A model generated the notes under the pieces. It was not told the DNA's origin. It worked only from the letters and a program-made list of their open reading frames with translations, and did no database searches. Below, in pieces: positions 55,079-64,000 of a stretch of 64,000 nt of DNA; the stretch's first letter is position 1; each line of letters opens with the position of its first letter. Location of the stretch: assembly GCA_038207585.1 (NCBI GenBank), contig JBBQZP010000005.1, positions 62,001 to 126,000 on the forward strand, in the 5' to 3' direction. A program made the position numbers and the translations under genes. This stretch comes from JBBQZP01 sp038207585. GTDB lineage: Bacteria; Pseudomonadota; Alphaproteobacteria; Rhodobacterales; Rhodobacteraceae.

Positions 55079-57712
55079 TTACACGGGGAAAACCGGGTGT
55101 GGTTCCGCCAGAAAATAGCTGTCTGGCAAGCTGCCGGCGGGGCGCAACCGGTCCTCGGTTGGTGTCGCCAGAATTTCCCCCACAAACCTTATCAGATGTG
55201 GAGTGGGGCCGGTCACAAACTGGGGCGAGGTTGTCAGGAACGCGCCCGCCTGTTTGCGCGCAGCATCGGGATCGGCGCGAAGGGCGCGGAGCGTTTCCGT
55301 CAGGTCTTCCAGATTGCGCACAAGGGGCGCGCCCACGATGGAATGCTGATCAACCGGGTAATCCACATCGCCGTCCGTCAGACACACCACCGGCACCTGC
55401 TGAATCGCCGCGTCCAGTGCCGCAGCACTATACGCCGTCAGCACGACATCCGAGGCTGCAACCAGCACCTGCGGCGGCACGTTGACAATCCGCATGCGGT
55501 TTTGCGCACCCATCGCCTTGGCAAGCGCGCGGTAAGCGGCAACACGACTGGGCGCTTCTTCCGGATGAGCCTTCAGCAGCACTTGCAAATCAAGCCGTTC
55601 CGCCGCCCTGATCAGCAGGCCGACGATCTTTTCCATATGCTCCCACGCCGAGGGTTGGCAGAAAAAGCTGACGGTGCCGCTATAGGCATCAAAGTCGATC
55701 CGGTTTTCGGCCGTCATCTTCTTTCGGGCTACAGCCTGCGCCGCAATGGGGTCGTGACCTTGCGGGGCTACAATGCGGGGCGTGCCAATGATGGCCGTAC
55801 GCGCAGGGTCAATCTTGAAATCAGCGCTGGCACTGGCCCGGAACTGCTCGGCGATGACGCCGTAATAATCTGTCCCGATGTTCAGATAGCGGCTGTAATT
55901 TGCGTTCAGCCCGTGCGCCTCAAGTGTCAGGGTGGGCACCTGATTGCGTCGCGCCACCGGGATGATCGCCATAACCTGCGGGGCGCGCTGCGGGGCGACG
56001 ATCACCAGATCGGGCAGCGCTTGGGCTTTGACAAGCTGCTGATACCAGATCGTCAGACTGCGTCCCAGAATCAGTTGCGTATGAATGGCGGATGCAATGC
56101 GCGGTGAATTGATCCGCAGGGCATAGCTGGCCAGATTGACGGGCAGAATGCTTTGTTCGTCCAATATCACCGTCTGCAGCCAGCGGTTCAACATTCGGGC
56201 GGTGGTATGGTTGGTGGAAAACGGAAGAACCTCAATCGCGGCACCGCTGGCTGCCACCTGATCCTCCAACTCCAATGCATTGGCACCGGCATGCACGATG
56301 GTGACCTGATAGTCCTTCGCAAGTGCAGCTGCGTAACCGACGGTCGAGGCGTTATAGGCCGTGTTGCTGGTGGTGAACACCTGCACGACAGGTTTGGTCG
56401 GCAACCTGTCCGGCATGGGGTAAAGTTCTGCGGCCTGTTGTGCCGCCGACTCCAGATCGGCCAGAAGGCGCGGCAGAGGTGGGGCCCAATCCAAGGTCGC
56501 AGACACAGGCCGAACCGGTATCAAAAGACTGGCGAGACACTGACCAAACCGGACCCGCTGTTCTATGGCATCCGAAATCGAGATTACCTCGACCCTCGGA
56601 TCGCTTGCCAACCCGGCCACGCTGGCAAACCCCTGAATGAAGGGTGACTGTCCGTCGTGCTTTTCTGTGGCGATGACAATATGGTCAAAGCTCGTATCGG
56701 CCAGCAGCAACTCGACCGCGCGAAGCCTGAGGCTTTGAAAATGCAGCAGATCGGCGACCGCAACTTCGATCACGCTTACGTCGGACGGCTCTGCCAGACC
56801 CGGCACCGCGCGCAATCTTGCGCCGATGGCAAGCGCCACATCGCGCGACTGACGGTGGCTGGCAATGTAATCGTGCGAAAATCGTGTGGCCCGGCTGCGA
56901 ATATGTTCAACGATCAGTTCCCTGACCCCGGTGCCGGCCATAAACGGGGCAAAGTCCGCCTTGCCAAACGTGTCGCTTAGCGCGATCAGCGTCACCCGCT
57001 CGGCGTTGTGAAACAGCGACACAATCGCTTCGGGCTGTGCGTGATCTTCGGTGATGATCAGCCGGTGCGCGCATTTGGTGCGAAAGCCGCTTTGTAGAAT
57101 ACCCCGGAAATCCGGGTCGGTCGGCGGCTGCGCCAGCCGTGTTCCGGCACTGTCGATCAAGGCGAAATAGATATCGGTCAGCGTATTTTGCAGACTGTAC
57201 ACCCGACCCGCAATCTTGCGGGCCTCGGCTTCATCCAAAAGCCGCACCGCCGATGTTACCAGAACCGCCGCGTAGCGCTGGTTGCTGGATACACGTTTTT
57301 GCAACTCCGGATCATCCATCAGATCCGGTTCCGCCAAAAGCTGCGCCAACTTCGCGCGGCTGTGCCGGTTCCACGCGAAACCGTTCAAAACCGTCGCGTC
57401 AAAGCTGCGTCTGAAGCCATCTTCAACAAAGCTGTCCAACGTGTCCGGGGCCGATAACGCCAGCTGCGTCAGACGCCGTTCTGCATTGCGCCAGCCCGTC
57501 ACGCTGGACCACATGCGCCAGAAAACTGCGTTTGCGGCTCTTGCACCGAACACAATTTCCACGGCGCGCACAAAATAGATGCCGACTTTGCGTGTGACAA
57601 ACCGGACAGGATTGTCAGGCACCACGCGGCTCAACGCCGCGCGTCGTTCCCCGCCGTTCATGGACCGGAACGTTCTGGCGTAGAACCCAAGTTTTCGCAA
57701 AATGCCGGTCAT
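55079..57712 (-). CDS. Large putative glycosyltransferase (capsule/teichoic-type C-terminal fold)
   Basis: 877 aa from the ATG at 57712 (a GTG at 57733 is an alternative). The N-terminal about 420 residues match no family I know. A GT-B-like region follows from VVQVFTTSNTAYNA; its C-terminal half has FFCQPSAWEHMEK, LQVLLKAHPEE and VVLTAYSAAALDAAIQQVPVVCL (in pieces), the pattern of CDP-glycerol/capsule transferases. No signal or membrane segment. Convergent with the deacetylase gene; divergent from legC across a 222-bp region. Sugar and acceptor unknown. Confidence 0.7.
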   Translation of the reverse strand: MTGILRKLGFYARTFRSMNGGERRAALSRVVPDNPVRFVTRKVGIYFVRAVEIVFGARAANAVFWRMWSSVTGWRNAERRLTQLALSAPDTLDSFVEDGFRRSFDATVLNGFAWNRHSRAKLAQLLAEPDLMDDPELQKRVSSNQRYAAVLVTSAVRLLDEAEARKIAGRVYSLQNTLTDIYFALIDSAGTRLAQPPTDPDFRGILQSGFRTKCAHRLIITEDHAQPEAIVSLFHNAERVTLIALSDTFGKADFAPFMAGTGVRELIVEHIRSRATRFSHDYIASHRQSRDVALAIGARLRAVPGLAEPSDVSVIEVAVADLLHFQSLRLRAVELLLADTSFDHIVIATEKHDGQSPFIQGFASVAGLASDPRVEVISISDAIEQRVRFGQCLASLLIPVRPVSATLDWAPPLPRLLADLESAAQQAAELYPMPDRLPTKPVVQVFTTSNTAYNASTVGYAAALAKDYQVTIVHAGANALELEDQVAASGAAIEVLPFSTNHTTARMLNRWLQTVILDEQSILPVNLASYALRINSPRIASAIHTQLILGRSLTIWYQQLVKAQALPDLVIVAPQRAPQVMAIIPVARRNQVPTLTLEAHGLNANYSRYLNIGTDYYGVIAEQFRASASADFKIDPARTAIIGTPRIVAPQGHDPIAAQAVARKKMTAENRIDFDAYSGTVSFFCQPSAWEHMEKIVGLLIRAAERLDLQVLLKAHPEEAPSRVAAYRALAKAMGAQNRMRIVNVPPQVLVAASDVVLTAYSAAALDAAIQQVPVVCLTDGDVDYPVDQHSIVGAPLVRNLEDLTETLRALRADPDAARKQAGAFLTTSPQFVTGPTPHLIRFVGEILATPTEDRLRPAGSLPDSYFLAEPHPVFPV

Positions 57713-57934
57713 GCAAACCCGTTTTCTGATCACGTTCCGCCACCCTTAGTGTTGGCTAGGGGTCAGTTCAACCGTGATTGATCCACGGCCAAGCGTGAAT
57801 TCGCCGGAGGCAAAGCCAATTGACGTCGGCCAAGCGCACAGTATAGCTGACGTGAAACCTGCTGTCAGCGCGACCGCGGGCCCATGGGCCAGACGTGCGC
57901 TGCGGCAAGACGGGCATCGCCCAGGGCAAAAACG
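57713..57934. promoter_or_regulatory. Divergent promoter region between large GT and leg operon
   Basis: 222 bp without a gene must hold promoters for the minus-strand GT and the plus-strand nonulosonate operon. No operator or JUMPstart-like sequence was recognised. Confidence 0.4.
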
Positions 57935-59098
57935 ATGAAAATTCCACTCGCTATTCCAAACTTGCAGGGCCGCGAGGCCGACTATCTTCAGGAGTGTATA
58001 ACTTCTACCTTTGTCTCGACGGTCGGGCCGTTCGTTGACCGGTTCGAGGCGGGCATTGCCGCACGTTCGGGCACCGAAAAAGCGGTATCTTTGTGCACCG
58101 GCACCACAGCGCTGCAGATCGCGCTGGAAAGTCTGGGTGTCGGTGCGGGCGATCTGGTGATCATCCCGTCGCTGACCTTTATCGCCACCGCCAATGCCGT
58201 GCGCCATTCCGGGGCCGAGGTCTGGATGGCCGATGTGTCGCCCGACACCTGGACGCTGGACCTGGCTCTGGTGCGCGCCATGATCGAGGCGGACACGGTG
58301 CCAGAGGCTGGCGGACGCCGCCACAAAACCACTGGCCGGATGCTGCGCGCTATCATGCCGGTGATGGTAATGGGGGCGGCGCTGGATTTCGGCGCTATAG
58401 TGGCGATTGCCCGCGACTACGGGTTGCGCGTGGTGGTCGATGCGGCGGCGGCTCTGGGCACGTCGGCCAGTGGAGGCGTACCGATAGCGGCGACGGGCGT
58501 GGATGCCGTGTGCTATTCGTTCAACGGCAACAAAACCGTCACCTGCGGCGGAGGCGGGGCGATTGCTGCCGCCGATACCGCATTGATGGGCCGGATCAGG
58601 CACCTGATCTCCACCGGGCGGGTGGGCGCGGCGTATGATCACGACATCGTCGCGTATAACTTTCGGATGACTAACGTGCAGGCCGCATTGGGCGTAGCCC
58701 AACTGGAGCGGTTGGAGACGTTTCTGGCCCGCAAAGCCGAACTCCACACCCATTACGCCGCCATTGCCGCACGTCACCGCGATCTTGCCCCCTTCCCGAC
58801 ACCCGATTTTGGCCGCAACGGGCACTGGTTTTCGGGCTTCTGGTACACCGGAGATCGCCCCGAGCTTTGCGACGCCTTCCGCGCCCATATGAATGCCGCG
58901 GGCGTCGATCTGCGCCCGTTCTGGAAGCCGATCCATCTGCAAGTGCCCTACGCGGATGCCCCCGCAACCCCGATGCCGGTGGCGGATTATCTGTGGCAGC
59001 GGCTGTTCCCCCTGCCCTGCTCCACCCACCTGACCGAGGCGGAACTTGCGCAGGTAACGGACGCCGCCGATGCCTTCTGGACCCGCACCAATGGCTAG
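57935..59098 (+). CDS. legC: LegC-like PLP aminotransferase (DegT/DnrJ/EryC1)
   Basis: 387 aa from the ATG at 57935. Opening KIPLAIPNLQGREADYLQECI then STVGPFVDRFE is the LegC/PglE pattern; PLP-binding Lys200 is in SFNGNKTVTCGGGGA, Asp169 in VVVDAAAA. It aminates a UDP-4-keto-6-deoxy sugar made by a 4,6-dehydratase (61351 gene). First gene of the nonulosonate operon and 8-bp overlap with the next. Legionaminic-type rather than neuraminic-type because an aminotransferase is present. Confidence 0.85.
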   Translation: MKIPLAIPNLQGREADYLQECITSTFVSTVGPFVDRFEAGIAARSGTEKAVSLCTGTTALQIALESLGVGAGDLVIIPSLTFIATANAVRHSGAEVWMADVSPDTWTLDLALVRAMIEADTVPEAGGRRHKTTGRMLRAIMPVMVMGAALDFGAIVAIARDYGLRVVVDAAAALGTSASGGVPIAATGVDAVCYSFNGNKTVTCGGGGAIAAADTALMGRIRHLISTGRVGAAYDHDIVAYNFRMTNVQAALGVAQLERLETFLARKAELHTHYAAIAARHRDLAPFPTPDFGRNGHWFSGFWYTGDRPELCDAFRAHMNAAGVDLRPFWKPIHLQVPYADAPATPMPVADYLWQRLFPLPCSTHLTEAELAQVTDAADAFWTRTNG

Positions 59099-60290
59099 GC
59101 GCCGCATCGCGGCTGTCACCGTGGGGCGGTCGGATTTCTCGATCCTGCGGCCGTTGATGCAGCTTTTGGCCGGGGATGCGCGCTTTGACGTGGGCCTGTG
59201 GATCGGCGGCGCGCATTACGATCCGGCGGGGGGGATGACGGTTGTCGACGTGAAGGCCTCGGGCTTTCCCGTCTGGGCGGAGATCGTGGCGCAGAGTTTC
59301 GGCCACACCCCCGAAGGCACCGTCGCCGCGATGGCCGAGCAGGTGGCAGGCTTTGGCCGCGCCATTGCAGACGGTCCGCGCCCCGATCTGGTAATCATTC
59401 TGGGCGACCGGTTCGAGGCGATAGCGGCCGCTCTTGCCTGTGTGCCGCACAACCTGCCCGTAGCGCATCTTTCCGGTGGGTCGGTCAGCGAAGGTGCTAT
59501 GGACGATGTGTTCCGCCACGCGCTGACCAAAATTGCCGCCCTGCATTTCTGTGACATCCCCGAATTCGCCCGCCGCATCCAGCAGATGGGCGAAGAGCCT
59601 GCGCGGATTTTCACCGTTGGAGCACTTGGGCTGGACGGCGTGCGCGAAGCGGCTGTCAAACCCATTAAGGCGCTACGCGACCAGTTCGATTTCGCCGGTT
59701 TGCAGCCGGGTTACGTCCTGGCCACGCTGCACCCTGAAACCCGCGCGCCGGATCGGACCGGCCCGATGGCCCGCGCAATGGTGCAGGCGCTGGCGGCGAC
59801 GGGTCGGCAGGTGATCTACACCTATCCCAACGCGGACCCCGGCGCGGACGAGATCATCGCCGCAATCACCGATGCCGCCACAGGCCACAATGGCCATTTC
59901 GTGACCCGAAATCTGGGGGTCGCGTGGTTTTACAGCGCCTTGGCCCATGCCGGACTGGTGGTCGGCAATTCGTCGTCCGGGCTTTATGAGGCGGGCAGCT
60001 ACCGCCTGCCCGTGGTCGATATCGGCGACCGGCAAAAGGCGCGCTTTCATGGCCGCAACGTGCTGCACTGTGAAACATCCAGCGCCCAGATTGCCGCCTG
60101 CATCACCCAAGCTGCCGACCCCGCATTCCGCGCAGGGCTTGCGGGCTTCACCAACCCTTATGGCGACGGGCACAGTGCGCAGCGCATCGTCCGCATCCTT
60201 GGGGAACTCGATTGGCCCTATATCGCTTCCCCCAAGCGCTTTGCCGATGTAGACAGCGGCTTTGACGGCGGACTGGCGGATCTGACATGA
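59091..60290 (+). CDS. legG: NeuC/LegG-like hydrolysing UDP-sugar 2-epimerase
   Basis: 399 aa from the ATG at 59091. UDP-GlcNAc 2-epimerase fold: VGRSDFSILRPLMQLL near the start, LGDRFEAIAAAL around residue 103, LSGGSVSEGAMDDVFRHALTK, LATLHPETRAPD and VVGNSSSGLYEA near residue 290. Removes UDP and inverts C2, giving the free hexose that NeuB/LegI condenses with PEP. Overlaps legC and the next gene. Confidence 0.87.
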   Translation: MARRRIAAVTVGRSDFSILRPLMQLLAGDARFDVGLWIGGAHYDPAGGMTVVDVKASGFPVWAEIVAQSFGHTPEGTVAAMAEQVAGFGRAIADGPRPDLVIILGDRFEAIAAALACVPHNLPVAHLSGGSVSEGAMDDVFRHALTKIAALHFCDIPEFARRIQQMGEEPARIFTVGALGLDGVREAAVKPIKALRDQFDFAGLQPGYVLATLHPETRAPDRTGPMARAMVQALAATGRQVIYTYPNADPGADEIIAAITDAATGHNGHFVTRNLGVAWFYSALAHAGLVVGNSSSGLYEAGSYRLPVVDIGDRQKARFHGRNVLHCETSSAQIAACITQAADPAFRAGLAGFTNPYGDGHSAQRIVRILGELDWPYIASPKRFADVDSGFDGGLADLT

Positions 60291-61354
60291 AACTTGTGAC
60301 CTATACCGGGGCCGAATTGCACGAGATCTGCGTGCGCGAAGACTTCAGTCTGCGCAAAACGATGGAAGTGATGAGCGTGGCGGGCCTGCGTCTCGTACCC
60401 GTTTTGACGGCAGCGGGCGGCTTTGCAGGCGTTGTGGCCGACGGTGATCTGCGCCGCTATGTGGCGCAACAGGGCGATCTCGATGATCCGGTGGGCCGTG
60501 CGACAAACCGCAACGCCCATGTCACCGAACCGGGCCAATCTGGGGCCGAGGTGCGGTCGATGATGCACCGGCGCGGCGTGGAATCGCTGCCCGTGGTGCA
60601 GGACGGCCAGCTTGAGGCGCTGCACGTGCTGTGGGTTTCGTCGTCACCGCAGGAACTGACGGCGGTGATCATGGCGGGCGGCCTTGGCTCGCGTCTTGCA
60701 CCGATGACCGACACCTGCCCCAAACCGCTGCTGGCGATCGGCGGCAAGCCCATTCTGACCCACATCATCCGCCACCTGCGTGATCAGGGGGTCAGCCGGT
60801 TCATCCTTTCGGTCAACTACCTGTCCGAGATGATCGAGGATCATTACGGTGACGGGTCCGATCTGAACGTGTCCATCGAATATATCCACGAAACCAAGCG
60901 CATGGGCACCGGCGGTGCTTTGTCACTGATTGATCCCGGCACGCTATCCGACCCGTTCCTGTGCCTGAACGGTGATATTCTGAACGATCTTGACGTGGCC
61001 GCACTGCGCGAGGCGCATGATCAGAACGGCTGGGATGCGACGATGGTGGTGCGTGAACACAGCTATACGGTGCCCTACGGCGTGGTCAAAACCACCGAAG
61101 CCGGTGATTTCCAAGAAGCCGAGGAAAAGCCCACGATGTATTTCCACATCAATGCGGGCATCTACATGGTGTCGAAACCGGCGCTGTCTTTGGTGCCGGG
61201 TGGAGTGTTTTACGACCTGCCGACGCTGTTCACGGATCTGAATACCAAAGCCATGCGCGGCGGTACTTACCGGCACACCGGTCGCTGGATCGACATCGGG
61301 AATGTTGCCGATTTCCACCGCGCCAAGTCGATATACGAAGGGAACCAGACATGA
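60287..61354 (+). CDS. ptmE: PtmE-like nucleotidyltransferase with N-terminal CBS pair
   Basis: 355 aa. Residues 1-120 form two CBS domains (VREDFSLRKTMEVM; VVADGDLRRYV; MHRRGVESLPVVQDGQ). Residues 125-350 are a sugar-1-phosphate nucleotidyltransferase: VIMAGGLGSRLAPMTDTCPKPLLAIG and LNGDIL, with GRWIDIGNVADFHRA at the end. In Campylobacter PtmE supplies GDP-glucosamine for legionaminic acid. CBS domains suggest nucleotide control. ATGA overlaps on both sides. Confidence 0.85.
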   Translation: MKLVTYTGAELHEICVREDFSLRKTMEVMSVAGLRLVPVLTAAGGFAGVVADGDLRRYVAQQGDLDDPVGRATNRNAHVTEPGQSGAEVRSMMHRRGVESLPVVQDGQLEALHVLWVSSSPQELTAVIMAGGLGSRLAPMTDTCPKPLLAIGGKPILTHIIRHLRDQGVSRFILSVNYLSEMIEDHYGDGSDLNVSIEYIHETKRMGTGGALSLIDPGTLSDPFLCLNGDILNDLDVAALREAHDQNGWDATMVVREHSYTVPYGVVKTTEAGDFQEAEEKPTMYFHINAGIYMVSKPALSLVPGGVFYDLPTLFTDLNTKAMRGGTYRHTGRWIDIGNVADFHRAKSIYEGNQT

Positions 61355-62595
61355 TCGACCTTTCCCTTTCCACGCTGGAAGAACGCATTGTCGGTCGCAC
61401 CCACAGCTTTTTCGCCGAAGACATGGCGGCGGCTGAAGCGGAATTGTCCACCATGCTGCGCGGCTCGCGGGTGCTGCTGATCGGTGCTGCGGGTTCCATC
61501 GGGTTTCAGACGCTGCGGGTGATTGCCAGCTTTGCGCCCCGTGTGCTGCACGTCATCGACCACAACGAAAACGGTCTCGCCGAAGTGGTCCGCGCCTTGC
61601 GGTCGGCACCGGAGCCACTGCAGGTCGATGATCTGCTGACGCTGCCGTTCGATTACGGTGGCGATCCGTTCCGGCTTTGGCTGGCGGCGCAACCGCAGGG
61701 CTACGACTACGTTCTGAACTTTGCGGCCCTCAAACACGTTCGTTCGGAAAAAGACCCCTATTCGATTCTGGCGATGTTAGAGACGAATGTGCTGAAACTG
61801 GATCGTCTGGCTGACCTTTTGCGCAGCAAGGCGGGGTTGAAGCGGCTGTTTTGTGTGTCGACGGACAAGGCCGCGAACCCGTCGTCGATGATGGGCGCGA
61901 CCAAGCGGCTGATGGAACATGCGCTGTTCTCGCCGGTGCTGGGGTGGGATGATGCCACTGCCATCACCTCGGCACGGTTTGCCAACGTGGCCTTGTCGAA
62001 CGGCTCGCTGTTGCAAAGCTGGCAATTGCGGCTGGAACTGGGGCAACCGATGGCATGCCCCGAAGGCTGCCGGCGGTTTTTCGTGGCACTGCCGGAATCG
62101 GGGCATCTTTGCACGCTGGCCGGGCTTTTGGGTGAAGATCGCGGCATCTGCGTGCCCTCGCTGGACCCCGCCACGCATCTTTCGCTGCTCCAGGATGTGG
62201 CGGGCTGGTTCCTGAACGCGCGCAACCTGGCGCCCTATTTCACCCGCGATGAGGATGAGGCCCGCGCCCGCGTTGGCGAGCTTTCGGCGCGCGGCGAATG
62301 GCCGGTTCTGCTGACCCCCTTGGACACCGCAGGCGAAAAACCCTATGAGGAATTCGTGGGGGCGAACGAAACCGTTCATCCCACCCGCTTTGCCAGCCTG
62401 CAACGCGTGCCGTATCTACCGCCGCAGGATACCACCAGTTTCCCCGCGCTGATGGCTGATCTGAAGCGCATCATGGCGGGCACAGGTGCAGCACCTTTGT
62501 CAATCGAACGGCTCAAAACCCTGATCGCGTCGGTCGAGGAAAGTTTCGCCCGCACCCATGTTGTCAGCACCAAATCACTGGATCAGCGCGTATGA
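61351..62595 (+). CDS. legB: CapD/PglF-like sugar-nucleotide 4,6-dehydratase (LegB-like)
   Basis: 414 aa. SDR Rossmann motif GAAGSIG at 45-51; NFAALKHVRSEKDP near 123-136; catalytic segment STDKAANPSSMMGATKR with Met181-x3-Lys185 in place of the usual Tyr-x3-Lys, as in the CapD/FlaA1/PglF subgroup. It would make the 4-keto-6-deoxy sugar used by LegC. Its place after ptmE follows Campylobacter/Legionella-type clusters. ATGA overlaps with both neighbours. GDP- or UDP-sugar specificity cannot be read. Confidence 0.82.
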   Translation: MIDLSLSTLEERIVGRTHSFFAEDMAAAEAELSTMLRGSRVLLIGAAGSIGFQTLRVIASFAPRVLHVIDHNENGLAEVVRALRSAPEPLQVDDLLTLPFDYGGDPFRLWLAAQPQGYDYVLNFAALKHVRSEKDPYSILAMLETNVLKLDRLADLLRSKAGLKRLFCVSTDKAANPSSMMGATKRLMEHALFSPVLGWDDATAITSARFANVALSNGSLLQSWQLRLELGQPMACPEGCRRFFVALPESGHLCTLAGLLGEDRGICVPSLDPATHLSLLQDVAGWFLNARNLAPYFTRDEDEARARVGELSARGEWPVLLTPLDTAGEKPYEEFVGANETVHPTRFASLQRVPYLPPQDTTSFPALMADLKRIMAGTGAAPLSIERLKTLIASVEESFARTHVVSTKSLDQRV

Positions 62596-63611
62596 CAAAG
62601 ACCCCCTGCTATATCATCGCCGAAATCGGTGTGAACCATAACGGCTCGGTCGATCTGGCGCGGCAGTTGATTGACGCGGCAGTTGCGGCGCGTGCAGATG
62701 CGGTCAAATTCCAGACCTTTTTTGCCGATGATCTGGTGACACGCAGCGCCGCAAAAGCCGCCTATCAGGTCACGAACACCGCCAATGCCGACAGCCAATA
62801 CAGCATGCTCAAGGCGCTTGAACTGCCCGAGGAAGCCTTTGCCGAACTGCGCGCCTATTGCGAAAAGGTGGGCATCGCATTCCTGTCCACCCCGTTTTCT
62901 GAAGCGGCGGCTGATCTGCTGGAACGGGTCGGGGTCAACGCCTTCAAGATCAGCTCTGGCGATCTGACGCATCTGCCGCTTCTGACGCATATCGCGAAAA
63001 AGGGCCTGCCGATCATCCTGTCCACCGGCATGGGCAATCTTTCGGAGATTGAAGAGGCGCTGGCCGCCATTCGCGCGGGCGGCGATGTGCCGGTATCGCT
63101 GTTGCATTGCGTGTCGAACTATCCTGCCGATGCGTCAGACTGCAATCTGGCGGCGATGGACACGATGGCGCGGGCGTTTGCGCTGCCCGTGGGCTGGTCG
63201 GATCATTCGGTGGGGGCTGCGATTTCCTGGGCCGCTGTGGCACGTGGTGCTGTGATCGTGGAAAAGCACATCACGCTGGATCAGAACTTGCCGGGGCCGG
63301 ACCACAAGGCGTCGATGGAACCTGCCGATTTCACCGATTTCGTGACGGGTATCCGCGCGATCGAGGCGGCCATCGGCACGGGCCGCAAATATCCGACCGA
63401 GGCCGAGCTTGGCACCGCAAAGGTCGCGCGCCGGTCCATCGTTGCGGTGCGCGATCTGGCGGCGGGCGACGTTCTGCGCGCCGAGGATGTCAAGATCGTG
63501 CGACCCGGCACCGGGCTTTTGCCGCGCTTTCTGCCCTTGGTGATCGGTGCGCGTCTGGGGCGGACCGTGGCGGCGGATACCCCCCTGAGTGCCGACGATT
63601 TTCATGGCTGA
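62592..63611 (+). CDS. legI: NeuB/LegI-like nonulosonate synthase
   Basis: 339 aa. TIM-barrel: AEIGVNHNGSVDLARQLID at residue 10, AVKFQTFF, FLSTPFSE, ISSGDLTHLPLL, STGMGNLSEIE, HCVSNYP and WSDHSVG. The C-terminal SAF antifreeze-like domain (RRSIVAVRDLAAGDVLRAEDV) begins near residue 270. Condenses a hexosamine-type sugar with PEP to give a nine-carbon nonulosonic acid. Fifth gene of the coupled operon. Confidence 0.9.
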   Translation: MTKTPCYIIAEIGVNHNGSVDLARQLIDAAVAARADAVKFQTFFADDLVTRSAAKAAYQVTNTANADSQYSMLKALELPEEAFAELRAYCEKVGIAFLSTPFSEAAADLLERVGVNAFKISSGDLTHLPLLTHIAKKGLPIILSTGMGNLSEIEEALAAIRAGGDVPVSLLHCVSNYPADASDCNLAAMDTMARAFALPVGWSDHSVGAAISWAAVARGAVIVEKHITLDQNLPGPDHKASMEPADFTDFVTGIRAIEAAIGTGRKYPTEAELGTAKVARRSIVAVRDLAAGDVLRAEDVKIVRPGTGLLPRFLPLVIGARLGRTVAADTPLSADDFHG

Positions 63612-64000
63612 GGCGAACCCCGGCATCGTCATCCTTGGCGGCGGTGGTCACGCACGGGTGTTGGCCGAGGCGATTGTGGCCTGCAGTCTGACGCTGGCGG
63701 GCCATGTGGCCCCGAAGGCGGCAGATCAGGCGGTCATGGGGCGCTGGCTGGGCGACGACGATGCGCTGGCAGGTTTGGTCGCGATGGGGCACGGGCTGGC
63801 GTTGGGGCTTGGGTTTGTCGATGCAAAAGGTGCCGAACGTCGCGGAAATCTGGTGCGGCGGTGGGAAGATGCGCTGGTCACGGTGATTCATCCGTCTGCG
63901 CATGTTTCCCCTTCTGCGCAACTTTCGCCGGGTGTTTTCGTGGCGGTTGGGGCCGTTGTCGGCACCGGCACCCAGATCGGCGCAGGCTCTATCGTCAACT
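63604..64000 (+). CDS. neuD: NeuD/PglD-like sugar O/N-acyltransferase (3' end cut)
   Basis: First 132 codons of a longer gene, starting with an ATG that overlaps the legI stop. N-terminal Rossmann-like IVILGGGGHARVLAEAI, then TVIHPSAHVSPSAQLSPGVFVAVGAVVGTG, the start of the left-handed hexapeptide beta-helix. Such enzymes acetylate the amino group of the pathway intermediate. The rest lies beyond the window, as would the CMP-sugar synthetase. Confidence 0.88.
   Translation, partial: MAEANPGIVILGGGGHARVLAEAIVACSLTLAGHVAPKAADQAVMGRWLGDDDALAGLVAMGHGLALGLGFVDAKGAERRGNLVRRWEDALVTVIHPSAHVSPSAQLSPGVFVAVGAVVGTGTQIGAGSIVN

Overview
The window reads as one contiguous chromosomal segment of a high-GC alphaproteobacterium. 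The best fit is Rhodobacteraceae/Paracoccaceae (Rhodobacter-Gemmobacter-like). The strongest evidence is the order ccoNOQP-ccoGHIS, a universal-stress gene and an FnrL-type regulator, the arrangement known from Rhodobacter sphaeroides (rdxBHIS, orf277, fnrL). Genes are densely packed, with many ATGA-type overlaps. I saw no rRNA, tRNA, insertion sequence, prophage or CRISPR array. Both window edges cut a gene.

Layout. (1) 1-4284: sulfide/persulfide detoxification operon (MBL-fold persulfide-dioxygenase-like enzyme, DUF442-sulfide:quinone oxidoreductase fusion, SulP transporter). (2) 4562-19155: uptake and nitrogen region. A PotDABC-like ABC operon on + meets, with overlapping stops, a second polyamine-type ABC operon on - that ends in an agmatinase-family ureohydrolase and lies just downstream of creatinase. 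A DctQMP TRAP transporter diverges from creatinase. (3) 19220-22561: divergent oxyR and katG. (4) 22780-32248: cbb3 oxidase structural and assembly genes, universal stress protein and fnrL, with two good FNR boxes. (5) 32381-37149: aldose 1-epimerase, then a COG4705 membrane protein and an exported helical protein facing an OmpR/HK two-component pair.

(6) 37166-45993: an orphan type VI secretion vgrG island of eight minus-strand genes. VgrG comes first, then a Gly-rich candidate effector, a signal-peptide protein, a small protein, DUF2169, a ketosynthase-like protein without the usual cysteine, a DUF4150 PAAR-like/VRR-NUC nuclease effector and a DUF3396 immunity protein. No T6SS core genes are present. 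(7) 46141-51995: hyuA-hyuB, a DAO-family FAD oxidoreductase and a uronate-dehydrogenase-like SDR in one operon. (8) 52101-64000: surface-glycan locus with a GT2, a GT52/sialyltransferase-like protein, a polysaccharide deacetylase and a very large putative GT. It is followed by a translationally coupled legionaminic-acid-type pathway (aminotransferase, NeuC/LegG, PtmE, CapD/LegB, NeuB/LegI, NeuD) that runs off the window.

How they work together. The cbb3 oxidase block is under probable FnrL control (microaerobic respiration). The sulfide oxidoreductase would feed electrons to quinone. Creatinase, ureohydrolase, their ABC genes and possibly hyuAB plus the DAO enzyme suggest scavenging of guanidino or hydantoin nitrogen compounds; the substrates are inferred. 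The vgrG island (inter-bacterial competition) and the nonulosonic-acid locus (surface decoration) are the accessory parts.
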